From positions 173,603 to 237,602 of the forward strand of contig NZ_JAKZGO010000004.1 in the NCBI RefSeq assembly GCF_022549785.1: a DNA stretch of 64,000 nt. Reading direction: 5' to 3'. The notes beneath the pieces are model-generated. The model worked only from the letters and a program-made list of their open reading frames with translations, was not told where the DNA came from and did no database searches. A program made the translations under genes and the position numbers. Each line of letters begins with the position of its first letter. Position 1 is the stretch's first letter. Below, piece after piece: positions 44,138 through 53,092 of the stretch. Origin of the DNA: Belliella alkalica. Its GTDB lineage: Bacteria > Bacteroidota > Bacteroidia > Cytophagales > Cyclobacteriaceae.

Positions 44138-46282
44138 ATGAAAAAATATATATTGATTTTAGCTCTGGCAGCGGTAGGCGTGCTTAATTCCTGCCAGGAC
44201 TTTTTGGATGAAAGACAAGTCGCGAATTTGACGCAGGATTATTACAATGACGAAAATGGTTTGGAGTCCCTTATCAATGGACTATATGTATATGCAAGAG
44301 TAAAGCACGAATGGGATGCCAATGGTGCTAGAATTACTCAAGCAGAAACTGATGCATATATGAGCACAAGTCCTCCTTGGGCTAGAATGGAAGTTGGTAT
44401 TTATGGAAATGATCTAAGTAGTGTGGCAGGTAATATTTTCAATTACTTGGGTGCTGGTAATGCTAGCTTTGCGCCAATGGGTGCATATCCTCACATTAAT
44501 AATTGTAACATTGCTTTGGATGTGTTGGAAAATATTGCTCCGGGAGTTTTTGGTACAAATCAGGCTTTCGCAAACCAGAGAAAAGGAGAGATTTTATTCT
44601 TAAGATCATGGGCATTCTATCTTGTTTCCAATCAGCTCGGAGATGTGCCTTTGTTGCTGGAGCCGAGAAGAGTTGACGATGGAATTTACCACTTTCCCAA
44701 AGCCTCACTCGAAGATATTTATACACAAATCATTGAAGATGTAACTTTTGCTTATGAAAATTTACCAAGTTCAGCCCCTAGGGGAAGATTGACAAAATTG
44801 GCTGCTGGTCATTTTTTGGCCAAGCTTTACCTTAATAGAGCTCAGGCAGCAGAATTTGCAAATAGCAGTGAAGAGTCTTTGAGAATGCTTTATAAAGGAA
44901 ATGTTCCTACAGATCTAGACAATGCTATTCAGATAGCTTCCGAGGTAATTGATGGAGCTGGAGGATTGGCACCTGATTATGATATGTTGTTTGATCCGGC
45001 AATTTCTGAGACAAGTCCACACTCTGAGGTTTTGTGGGCAGGTCAATTTGATGTAAATACAGGACTGAACGGGAGATTTGGAAATAGATCTGTCAATTAC
45101 CATGTTGGAAATTACACTGAGCAATCAGGAGTAGCAAGGGCGATGATCTATGGAAGACCTTTTGGTACATTCAAGCCCACAGATCATGGCTATGACAATT
45201 ACAAAGACAAGATGCATGACTCAAGGTATGCAAAAACCTTCAGACATGAATACATCAGTAATATGGGTTCTAATTCTTCATCTTTTGCTTGGACTGCAGA
45301 AACTGCAGCATGGTGGAATGCCAACAAGCCTGCTGACCAACCTGAAGTGAGAGCTGGTGATAGAAGAATTCAGAATGGTCAAAGAGCTATTATCTATTTG
45401 GAAAATGACCGTGAAAATGCTTTGGATTCAATGGAAGTAATGAGCCAACCTTATCAGTTTATGGTAAGATGGGTGAGATCTTCCACTACAGGAAGGTATT
45501 ATTACAGATTGTTTATCAACGGAGCAAATATGGGATTGGCAACGCAAACTGCCCCATATTTGTCTGTAAAAAAATACGTCGATCCATTGAGAGGTGGTAG
45601 CAATGACGAAGGTAACTTCAACTCAGAAGCTGGCACAAGAGATGTGATTTTGATGCGTTTGGCAGAGACTTATTTGATTAGGGCAGAAGCTTATGGTCGC
45701 AAAGGAGACTATGGTTCTGCTGTAGGTGACATCAATGTGCTGAGACAAAGAGCGGCATTCAAGGCTGGAGAAAACAGACCTTCACTCTTTGCACAGTGGT
45801 ATCCTGAAGCACAGGATTTGGATGCGGCCGAATTGGAGCCTCCATTTGCTGCAAATGGCGATTCATACAATGCAATCATGGTAACAGAAAACCACTTCAC
45901 TCCGGGTACGCCTGAAGCTAACCGTGAAGGTTATATTCCTACTGTAGGCACAAAAAGAGACATGTTTATCCATTTTATCTATAATGAGAAAAACAGAGAA
46001 TTCTTGGCCGAAGGGATTATGTGGGAAGATCTTCATAATGCTGGAATACTTTATGACAGAGTGATGCATTACAATCAGATGGCTTCCAACAGAACAGGAC
46101 TTTGGCCTGTGGCTTCCAATACTGGAGGAGGAAATGGACAGAATGGAAATGGAAAAGGACAAATGCAACCTTTCCATACTTTCAGACCTTGGCCATTCAA
46201 CTACTTGGTACAATTGACAGATGAAACTGGAGCGCCATTGGATGAAGCAGCAAGATCAGCTTATCAAAATCCTGGGTATTAA
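44138..46282 (+). CDS. SusD/RagB-type outer membrane lipoprotein
   Basis: A 714-residue lipoprotein (lipobox LNSCQD) with SusD features: an N-terminal helical repeat core (GEILFLRSWAFYLVSNQLGDVPLLLEP), RLAETYLIRAEAYGRKGDYGSAVGDINVLRQRA, and the C-terminal FRPWPFNYLVQLTDE. It binds glycans at the surface and delivers them to SusC. It is longer than the usual 500-600 residues, with a large insertion in the middle and a short GNGQNGNGKG linker near the end. It forms one operon with SusC; a terminator follows. Confidence 0.93.
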   Translation: MKKYILILALAAVGVLNSCQDFLDERQVANLTQDYYNDENGLESLINGLYVYARVKHEWDANGARITQAETDAYMSTSPPWARMEVGIYGNDLSSVAGNIFNYLGAGNASFAPMGAYPHINNCNIALDVLENIAPGVFGTNQAFANQRKGEILFLRSWAFYLVSNQLGDVPLLLEPRRVDDGIYHFPKASLEDIYTQIIEDVTFAYENLPSSAPRGRLTKLAAGHFLAKLYLNRAQAAEFANSSEESLRMLYKGNVPTDLDNAIQIASEVIDGAGGLAPDYDMLFDPAISETSPHSEVLWAGQFDVNTGLNGRFGNRSVNYHVGNYTEQSGVARAMIYGRPFGTFKPTDHGYDNYKDKMHDSRYAKTFRHEYISNMGSNSSSFAWTAETAAWWNANKPADQPEVRAGDRRIQNGQRAIIYLENDRENALDSMEVMSQPYQFMVRWVRSSTTGRYYYRLFINGANMGLATQTAPYLSVKKYVDPLRGGSNDEGNFNSEAGTRDVILMRLAETYLIRAEAYGRKGDYGSAVGDINVLRQRAAFKAGENRPSLFAQWYPEAQDLDAAELEPPFAANGDSYNAIMVTENHFTPGTPEANREGYIPTVGTKRDMFIHFIYNEKNREFLAEGIMWEDLHNAGILYDRVMHYNQMASNRTGLWPVASNTGGGNGQNGNGKGQMQPFHTFRPWPFNYLVQLTDETGAPLDEAARSAYQNPGY

Positions 46283-46306
46283 TCCAAGAGTTTAGCATAA
46301 CCTTTA

Positions 46307-46351
46307 AAAAAAATCATCAAGGGATTAAAAGTGTCCCTTGGTGATTTTTTT
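46307..46351 (+). terminator. intrinsic terminator after SusD1
   Basis: AAAAATCATCAAGGGA and TCCCTTGGTGATTTTT form a long stem with a nine-nucleotide loop, followed by a T-rich tract. It closes the SusC1-SusD1 operon. Confidence 0.85.
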
Positions 46352-46388
46352 GTTTATTAAAAAACACCTAAGGCATTATCTGTCATTG

Positions 46389-46398
46389 ATTGTACAAT
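46389..46398. promoter_or_regulatory. ATTGTACAAT palindrome upstream of GH105
   Basis: ATTGTACAAT (46389-46398) is a perfect palindrome 92 bp before the GH105 start. Related sites ATTGTACGAT (49401-49410, before GH51) and ATTGATACAAT (52930-52940, before the regulator/SusC2 region) occur in the same PUL. It is a possible operator shared by several PUL genes. Confidence 0.4.
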
Positions 46399-46490
46399 TA
46401 AATAGCCACTTTCAGACACTACAGGAAAGTTTTTTGCTTAATAAGCATATTTTTGGGATTACATTAGGTATATATTTTACATAAAGCACA

Positions 46491-47885
46491 ATGAACAACC
46501 TTATAACCAGAATTATCAATCCATTTATGCTCCTTTTGGCAGCGTTTTTTCTATTGAATTGCCAACCACAATCTGGAGAAAATTCCAATACGACAGAGGA
46601 AAACCCACCTGTAGAAAAGGAGATGAATGACAGTAATACTCCGCTTCATTTGTTGGAGCCAGATTATCCTACTCCGTATGGTGCTCCTGAGGTTTCAGAA
46701 GTGAAAGCTGTTTTGGATAGAGTAAAAGGATATTTAGAGAATACTACTTACACGACCATATTGACAGAAGAAGGCGGTTCCGAAATTACAGATTTTAGCA
46801 AGGTTGATGAAAAATCAGTTTTGAAAAAAGGTGATTTTAGACTTTTGAGCTACGAATGGGGTGTAACTTATTCTGCGATGCTTTTGGCAGGAGAAGTGAC
46901 TGGTGATCAGTCTTACACAGATTATACAAACAATAGAGTGAAGTTTTTGGCGGATCTTTATCCACATTTTGAAAAAATGGGGAACAAAAGACATGCACTT
47001 CACTCAATCGTCGCTCCGGGAGCTTTGGATGATTGTGGAGCACTTTGTGCTTCATTTATCAAGACCGAAGCCAATGGCTTAGATGCAAATGTAGATCCAT
47101 TGATTTCTAATTTCATGGATTATATTATGAATAAGGAATTTAGATTTGAAGATGGAACTTTGGCAAGAAACAGGCCATTGGATAATACACTCTGGTTGGA
47201 TGATCTGTATATGAGCGTTCCTGCGATCGCGCAGATGGGAAAGAAAACAGGTGAGAAAAAGTACTTTGACGAAGCTGTGAAGCAGATTAAACTTTTCTCA
47301 GATAGAATGTTCAACGAGAAAAAAGGACTTTATATGCATGGATGGGTTGCTGATATGGATGTACATCCGGAGTTCCATTGGGCTAGAGCAAACGGCTGGG
47401 CTTTGTTGACAAAAATCGAAGTATTGAAAGTGCTTCCTGAAAGTCACCCAGGAAGAGCAATGATCATGGATTTGTTGCAAAAGCATGTTAGAGGTTTGGC
47501 AGCTTTGCAATCAGGATCAGGATTTTGGCATCAGTTGCTGGACAAAAATGATTCTTACCTTGAGACTTCTGCTACAGCGATCTATGCATATTGTATAGCT
47601 GCTGCAGTCAATGAAGGATGGATCAATGAAAAAGCACATGCTCCAATGGCGATTTTGGCTTGGAATGCAGTAGCCACCATGGTCAATGAACAAGGACAAG
47701 TGGAGGGTACTTGTGTAGGAACAGGAATGGCATTTGACCCTGCATTCTACTACCACAGACCAGTCAATAAGTTTGCCGCACATGGCTATGGCCCTGTAGT
47801 GGCTGCTGGAGCTGAAATTATCAGATTACTTAAGCAAAATAAATTTGAAATCAACGATAGTTCTTTGCAACTATTGGTGAAATAG
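46491..47885 (+). CDS. GH105 unsaturated rhamnogalacturonyl/uronyl hydrolase
   Basis: A 464-residue lipoprotein (lipobox LLNCQP) with the (alpha/alpha)6 barrel signature of GH105: SIVAPGALDDCGALCASF (active-site Asp), NTLWLDDLYMSVPAIAQM, and MHGW...HWARANGWALLTKIEVLKVLP. These enzymes remove 4,5-unsaturated uronic acid from oligosaccharides made by polysaccharide lyases. Its own promoter follows the SusD1 terminator. A hairpin terminator follows the gene. Confidence 0.88.
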   Translation: MNNLITRIINPFMLLLAAFFLLNCQPQSGENSNTTEENPPVEKEMNDSNTPLHLLEPDYPTPYGAPEVSEVKAVLDRVKGYLENTTYTTILTEEGGSEITDFSKVDEKSVLKKGDFRLLSYEWGVTYSAMLLAGEVTGDQSYTDYTNNRVKFLADLYPHFEKMGNKRHALHSIVAPGALDDCGALCASFIKTEANGLDANVDPLISNFMDYIMNKEFRFEDGTLARNRPLDNTLWLDDLYMSVPAIAQMGKKTGEKKYFDEAVKQIKLFSDRMFNEKKGLYMHGWVADMDVHPEFHWARANGWALLTKIEVLKVLPESHPGRAMIMDLLQKHVRGLAALQSGSGFWHQLLDKNDSYLETSATAIYAYCIAAAVNEGWINEKAHAPMAILAWNAVATMVNEQGQVEGTCVGTGMAFDPAFYYHRPVNKFAAHGYGPVVAAGAEIIRLLKQNKFEINDSSLQLLVK

Positions 47886-47890
47886 AAGAG

Positions 47891-47926
47891 TAAGGGTGCA
47901 ATTGAGGTTTGCACCCTCACTTTTTT
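47891..47926 (+). terminator. intrinsic terminator after GH105
   Basis: GGGTGCA (47894-47900) pairs with TGCACCC (47910-47916), with an AAATGAGT-like flank and CACTTTTTTAT after it. This is a classical terminator. Confidence 0.85.
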
Positions 47927-47992
47927 ATTTGAATTGGAAGCTTGTGTTTAAATCAAATAGAACCTTTTCTGCTCTTTTGAACCCGAAATATC

Positions 47993-49324
47993 ATGAAATT
48001 GTATACCGCTATTTTTATCTTAGGTTTTTTACTTTTTGAAGGTGTCAATGCACAAGATCTGGTTAGTTATAAATTTGATTTTGGAGCAGCTAGCAGCAAA
48101 AAGGGATGGATTGCGATTTCTGATACGGATTTGTTTGATGAAAATAAAGGCTATGGTTTTGAAGAAATCCAAAGTTTGGAATCTGTCAAAAGAAGGAAAG
48201 GAAAGGCTTTTAAAAATGGGTTTATTCAAAGCGAAGAACCTTTTTACTTTTCCGTAAGTGTTCCAGAGGGAAATTATAGCGTAAAAGTGACTTTTGGAGA
48301 TCTAAAGGGTTCATCTGAAAATATAGTCAGAGCTGAATCCAGAAGATTGATGGTAAACAAATTGACAACATACACCAGAGAAATCATATCAAAGCAGATG
48401 ATGGTAAATGTACGCCATCCTGAAATTAGCGGTATTGCAAAGAAAGTTGCGCTGAAAGAAAGAGAGCAAGACTATCTCCATTGGGATAGAAAATTGACTT
48501 TGGAATTCAACGGCAGCCTTCCCAAAATCTGCGCGGTAGAAATCACCCAAGTTGACGATGCCATTACCGTTTTCTTGGCTGGCAATAGCACCGTGGTGGA
48601 CCAAGCCAATGAACCTTGGGCTGCTTGGGGACAGATGTTTCCCTTTTTCTTTGATCCTCAGCAAGTTTCCATCGCCAACCATGCTGAGTCTGGAGAAAGT
48701 CTCTTGGCTTTCAAAAGAGAAGGAAGGCTTGAGAAAATCCTAAGCTTGATGAAAGCTGGTGATTATCTATTTATAGAATTCACTCATAATGATCAAAAAC
48801 CTGGAGCAAATTTCTTGGAGCCATTTACTACCTACAAAGAGGAATTGAAGCACTATATCGAGCAAGCTAAGGCAAAAGGTGGAATCCCTGTCTTGGTAAC
48901 TTCGATGTACAGAAGAAACTTCGACAATGAAGGTAAGATTGTCAATACTTTGGGAGATTATCCTGATGCTATGAGACAAGTGGCTATAGAAGAAAAGGTA
49001 GCCTTGATCGATCTGAATGCTATGAGTAAAGTACTTTTTGAGGCAATGGGTCCTGAGAATTCCAAAAAAGCATTTGTTCATTTTCCTGCAGGAACTTTTG
49101 AAGGACAATCCACCGATTTTGCTGATAATACGCACTTCAGCACCTTTGGCGCTTACGAATTGGCAAATTGTGTAGTAGAGGGATTGGTAAATACTGAGCT
49201 TGATTTGAAGTATTACCTAAAGGCTGACATTCCCAAATTTGATCCTTCTAAACCCAGAAAATTTGAAGATTTCTATTGGCCTTTGAGTAAAAAAATCTCA
49301 AGTCAAAAGCCTGATGGAAATTGA
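47993..49324 (+). CDS. CE12-like rhamnogalacturonan acetylesterase with N-terminal beta domain
   Basis: A 443-residue exported protein (signal peptide ending GVNAQ). Residues about 22-185 form a beta-rich carbohydrate-binding-like domain. The SGNH domain follows, with block I as LAGNSTVVDQ (S199) where the usual Asp of GDS is Asn, FIEFTHNDQKPGA, and DNTHFSTFGAYELA. It probably deacetylates the target pectin. The GDS to GNS change is seen in some CE12 members and need not mean loss of activity. It lies between GH105 and GH51 and has its own short leader. Confidence 0.82.
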   Translation: MKLYTAIFILGFLLFEGVNAQDLVSYKFDFGAASSKKGWIAISDTDLFDENKGYGFEEIQSLESVKRRKGKAFKNGFIQSEEPFYFSVSVPEGNYSVKVTFGDLKGSSENIVRAESRRLMVNKLTTYTREIISKQMMVNVRHPEISGIAKKVALKEREQDYLHWDRKLTLEFNGSLPKICAVEITQVDDAITVFLAGNSTVVDQANEPWAAWGQMFPFFFDPQQVSIANHAESGESLLAFKREGRLEKILSLMKAGDYLFIEFTHNDQKPGANFLEPFTTYKEELKHYIEQAKAKGGIPVLVTSMYRRNFDNEGKIVNTLGDYPDAMRQVAIEEKVALIDLNAMSKVLFEAMGPENSKKAFVHFPAGTFEGQSTDFADNTHFSTFGAYELANCVVEGLVNTELDLKYYLKADIPKFDPSKPRKFEDFYWPLSKKISSQKPDGN

Positions 49325-49400
49325 CTTTTTGGCATTTTTACTGATAATCGTATGAATTTAAGTGTTTAAAATACATTTATTAATTATCTTTAGCACTTGT

Positions 49401-49410
49401 ATTGTACGAT
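49401..49410. promoter_or_regulatory. ATTGTACGAT site before GH51
   Basis: ATTGTACGAT matches the 46389 palindrome in nine of ten positions. It lies 18 bp before the GH51 start codon, so a bound protein could block or redirect initiation. Confidence 0.35.
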
Positions 49411-49428
49411 TAATAAACCCTTACCATC

Positions 49429-51396
49429 ATGAAACTCACCTTACTTTCTATTTTATTCCTATTTTTCTCAATAATTGGAACCCAAGCACAAGCTCCAGAC
49501 ATGACTTTGGATATTGATATCAACAAGAAGGGAGCAACAATTGCACCTGATATGTGGGGACTATTTTTTGAAGACATCAATTTTGCTGCCGATGGCGGAC
49601 TCTATGCAGAGATGATCAAGAATTATTCCTTTGAGTTTCCTTCACCTTTTATGGGTTGGAGGAGAATTCAAGAAGATGGAGCCATGGGCTATCACTATAC
49701 GAAGCCACATTTAGATGACAGCAAAAACAAGAAATACCTCCAAATACAGAGATTAAATGACCAAGGTAACTTTGGGATGTCCAATGAAGGATTTAGAGGA
49801 ATGGCAGTTAAGGAAAATGAAAATTACCGATTGACATTCATCGCTAAAGTGGCTAAGGGAGAGAATCTGAGCATCAATGCACAGATTACGAAAGGTAAGA
49901 AAATCTTGGCAGAAACGACAATCGATCAGTTGACAGATGAATGGAAATCGTATGAAGTAATGTTGAAAGCCACTGAGACAGCAGACGGTGTGAATTTCAA
50001 GGTACTTTTGGATGGTGAAGGAGAGTTGGACATAGATATGATTTCATTGTTTCCGGAGGATACATGGATGGGAAGAAAAAGAGGCCTAAGAAAGGACCTC
50101 GTGCAGCTGTTGGCAGATATGAAACCTGGATTTTTGAGGTTTCCAGGAGGTTGTATTGTTGAAGGCTTTGACCTTGAGAACCGATATCAATGGAAGAATA
50201 CAATTGGCGATATGAAGGATCGCGGCACGATGATCAATCGATGGAATATTGAGTTTGCCCACAGAAATGCACCTGACTATTTTCAATCTTTTGGATTGGG
50301 ATTCTTCGAATATTTCCAGCTTGCTGCTGACTTGGGAGCAGAACCACTACCGATATTGAGTTGCGGATTGGCTTGCCAATACAATTCAGGGGAAATGGTT
50401 CCTTTGGCTGCTTTGGACGAATATGTCCAAGATGCCTTGGATCTGATTGAGTTTGCAAATGGATCGACGGATACCTATTGGGGGGCAAAACGTGCTGAAA
50501 TGGGTCATCCTGAGTCGTTTGAACTGAAATATATAGGTGTGGGAAATGAAAATTGGGGGCCACAATATATCGAAAGAGCAGAGATCTTCGAAAAAGCAAT
50601 CAAAGCAGCTTATCCCGAGATAATTATTGTCTCTACTTCGGGACCTTCACCAGACGGACATGAGTTCGACTATTTGTGGAAGGAACTCAAAGCGAGAAAT
50701 GCAGAATTGATTGACGAGCATTATTACAAATCCCCAGAATGGTTTAGAGAAAATGCCCGAAGGTATGATGATTATGATAGAAGTGGACCAAAGGTATTCG
50801 CAGGTGAATATGCAGCCCATTCGACAACTGAAAACGATGCTTTGAAAAGAAACAATTGGGAGGGAGCTTTGTCTGAAGCAGCATTCATGACTGGGCTGGA
50901 AAGAAATGCAGACATTGTGAGATTGGCTTCCTATGCACCACTATTGGCGCATGTGGATGGCTGGCAGTGGGCTCCAGATATGATTTGGTTTGACAATTTA
51001 GGTTCTTATGCCACACCAAATTATTATGTCCAAAAATTGTTTTCCACCAATCCAGGAACCCAAATAATCCAAATAACAGAGAATGGGAATACATTGGCAG
51101 GTGAAGAAGGTATATACGCTTCATCCACCTATGATGAAAATACCAAAGAGTTGATTTTCAAAATTGTCAATACAAATACCGAATCAAGAGCATTTACAGT
51201 AAGGCTAAACGGAAATTACAAAGGAAAAGGGAATGGAAAATGGCTAGAACTGCAATCTGATGATTTGACAGAAGCCCACAGTCTGAAAGAACCAAAAAGG
51301 ATTGTTCCTGAAGAAAATGACATTTCCATACAAAAGAAAAAAATACAAGTTTCCCTAAAAGGACAATCCGTCAACGTATTTAGGCTAAAAATATAA
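49429..51396 (+). CDS. GH51 alpha-L-arabinofuranosidase
   Basis: A 655-residue exported enzyme (signal peptide ending GTQAQ). The GH51 fold has an N-terminal part with MWGLFFEDINFAADGGLYAEMI, the acid/base Glu in GVGNENWGPQY (E374), and the nucleophile Glu in FAGEYAAH (E460). A C-terminal beta-sandwich follows (about 520-650). It removes terminal arabinofuranose from arabinan or arabinogalactan side chains. Its position after two pectin esterase genes fits rhamnogalacturonan or arabinogalactan trimming. Confidence 0.92.
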   Translation: MKLTLLSILFLFFSIIGTQAQAPDMTLDIDINKKGATIAPDMWGLFFEDINFAADGGLYAEMIKNYSFEFPSPFMGWRRIQEDGAMGYHYTKPHLDDSKNKKYLQIQRLNDQGNFGMSNEGFRGMAVKENENYRLTFIAKVAKGENLSINAQITKGKKILAETTIDQLTDEWKSYEVMLKATETADGVNFKVLLDGEGELDIDMISLFPEDTWMGRKRGLRKDLVQLLADMKPGFLRFPGGCIVEGFDLENRYQWKNTIGDMKDRGTMINRWNIEFAHRNAPDYFQSFGLGFFEYFQLAADLGAEPLPILSCGLACQYNSGEMVPLAALDEYVQDALDLIEFANGSTDTYWGAKRAEMGHPESFELKYIGVGNENWGPQYIERAEIFEKAIKAAYPEIIIVSTSGPSPDGHEFDYLWKELKARNAELIDEHYYKSPEWFRENARRYDDYDRSGPKVFAGEYAAHSTTENDALKRNNWEGALSEAAFMTGLERNADIVRLASYAPLLAHVDGWQWAPDMIWFDNLGSYATPNYYVQKLFSTNPGTQIIQITENGNTLAGEEGIYASSTYDENTKELIFKIVNTNTESRAFTVRLNGNYKGKGNGKWLELQSDDLTEAHSLKEPKRIVPEENDISIQKKKIQVSLKGQSVNVFRLKI

Positions 51397-51426
51397 TTTA
51401 GAGTTTTGAAGTTGATTATATTTAAT

Positions 51427-51576
51427 ATGATTATCCGCAATCATGCCACTAATCAATTAAACGATTGTTTTTTGGCAAACTGATACTAATAGATATTGGA
51501 TATTTATTGATATTGGTTCGAAACCACAGGTTAATTCAATTATTCAGATTCTACTGGTAAAAAAACGGATAATCAT
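51427..51576. repeat. separated inverted repeat between convergent genes
   Basis: ATGATTATCCG (51427-51437) and CGGATAATCAT (51566-51576) are exact complements 128 bp apart. Between them are AT-rich words (GATACTAATAGATATTGG, TATTGATATTGG). They lie between the GH51 gene and the regulator gene, which converge. The role is unknown; terminator function with such a long loop is unlikely. Confidence 0.4.
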
Positions 51577-51611
51577 AATATTTAAAATCACAGAATCAAT
51601 AAACGACTCGA

Positions 51612-52766
51612 TCACAACCTATCCCAAATCAATAACTCAAGCTCTAAACTTGTCCTTTCTTTGCCTTTTACCAAAAAGACTGCTGTGAAGTACTCAACTT
51701 CTTCACCGATCATTTTGTAAAACACATTTTCTACCCAATTTATATCAGTGAATTTATCGGTAGTAGCTTTTACACCGATATCGTGATCCGAAAAAAACAT
51801 AAATTGTTCAGTACCATTTGGACCTTTAATTCTCGATACTACTACATGCTCGTATCTAGTTCCGTCTTCAATGCTTAGGTTGATCAAAGTATCCCTTTCA
51901 GCAGCAGCATCTTTATAGGTAATTGTGTATTGATCAATTTTGAACTTTGAGTTATTGTCATTGAAAAGATCGAGGAATAAGTTTTTGTTTTTCACAGGAC
52001 CGATATAGATCGAATTGACTGCAGAAATGTCTTTTATAGATGTTTGGGAAGTAAAGCGAATGTCAAAATCACTTTTGTTTGAATGAAAAAGTCTAGAGAT
52101 ATTCATGGTGCCATTTGCGGCCATTCCTGTGACATAAGGATAGTTTGCAGGATAAATGTTTTCCTTTTTATCAGGGTTTTGCTCCAAAAATTCATAAAAA
52201 TCTTGGAGGTTATTTATTTCATAGTCTCTGTTCCATCCATTTCTCCCCGTTACGGTATTACCCATAATTCCAAAGAAATCACCGATAAATAGGGTCGTTG
52301 GCTTTTTGTTACTGAAGAAAGGTTGCCACACAGGAACATCTTTATTGTAAATGGACAATCCTAGAATGATTATTGAAAACAAGACCGCCGCGGCGATAAA
52401 AAAGTATCTCTTTTTTCTTCGTGTTCTTATAATTAGCTGAGGGTCTTTTGAGCGCTCTATGAATTCTACTTGATATTGCCCTTTTTTTATCTCAAGTGTT
52501 ATTTCGTCATTTTTTCCATCTGTGCTATAATATTTTTCTAGCTTTTTGCGAAGATGGTAGATATTGACACGCATGTGGGCGGCACTTTTTTCATCAGCAT
52601 AGTCCTTTCCATACAGCTCCATAGAGATGGTATTCTCTTTTAAATCTTTATTCTCAATTGATGCTTCGACAAGATATTTCAGCAACATGCTAGTAGAAGG
52701 GGATCTTGAGAACAACTTATGTTCTAGGACATGTTTGAGAGCTTGAAGTTTTTCGGATTGATCCAT
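51612..52766 (-). CDS. membrane-anchored winged-helix transcription regulator (ToxR/CadC-like architecture)
   Basis: A 384-residue protein. Residues about 1-110 form an OmpR-like winged helix: SPSTSMLLKYLVEASIENKDLKENTISMELYG, then AHMRVNIYHLRKKLEKYY as recognition helix and DEITLEIKKGQYQVEF as wing. A single membrane helix follows (YFFIAAAVLFSIIILGLSIY, about 120-140). The C-terminal domain of about 240 residues is presumably extracytoplasmic (LFIGDFFGIMGNTVTGRN...). There is no receiver, kinase or sigma domain. It is likely to sense a signal outside the membrane and bind DNA directly. It lies between GH51 and SusC2, diverging from SusC2, and is the only regulator inside the PUL. Confidence 0.8.
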   Translation of the reverse strand: MDQSEKLQALKHVLEHKLFSRSPSTSMLLKYLVEASIENKDLKENTISMELYGKDYADEKSAAHMRVNIYHLRKKLEKYYSTDGKNDEITLEIKKGQYQVEFIERSKDPQLIIRTRRKKRYFFIAAAVLFSIIILGLSIYNKDVPVWQPFFSNKKPTTLFIGDFFGIMGNTVTGRNGWNRDYEINNLQDFYEFLEQNPDKKENIYPANYPYVTGMAANGTMNISRLFHSNKSDFDIRFTSQTSIKDISAVNSIYIGPVKNKNLFLDLFNDNNSKFKIDQYTITYKDAAAERDTLINLSIEDGTRYEHVVVSRIKGPNGTEQFMFFSDHDIGVKATTDKFTDINWVENVFYKMIGEEVEYFTAVFLVKGKERTSLELELLIWDRL

Positions 52767-52833
52767 TTTTGGAAGAAGTTAATATTAGTAGCAAAGGCAT
52801 GATAAAATGCCTTTTGAGCAAAATAAGAGCAGG

Positions 52834-52873
52834 TTTTAACGGTTAAAGATACCGTTAAATGTACGTTAAATTT
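52834..52873. promoter_or_regulatory. GTTAAA direct-repeat operator candidate in the regulator/SusC2 intergenic region
   Basis: GTTAAA occurs at 52842, 52854 and 52865 (spacings 12 and 11 bp), with TTTTAAC immediately before. This helical-turn spacing is typical of sites bound by OmpR-type winged-helix dimers. The element is about 75 bp upstream of the regulator start and about 220 bp before SusC2. The rest of the 326-bp gap is AT-rich leader, with an ATTGATACAAT site at 52930. Confidence 0.5.
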
Positions 52874-53092
52874 AGATTATTAATTTTTAATCGCAATCAT
52901 TACATCGCTCAAAGATCGTCAAATAGCTGATTGATACAATTAAATTTTGACTGTTTGTTTCTTTACCAAAAAATCAAATTTATAGTTCAAATCCAGATGT
53001 AAAAACCACTAAAACTAGAGTAATCCGAAATCAATTGTTGATAAATATCGACAAGTCCAAAACAAATCATTTAACATTAACCCAATCTAATT

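Noticed and set aside
51505-51540. GGTTCGAA word suggesting a tRNA T-arm
   Set aside because: No acceptor stem, D-arm or anticodon arm can be built around it.
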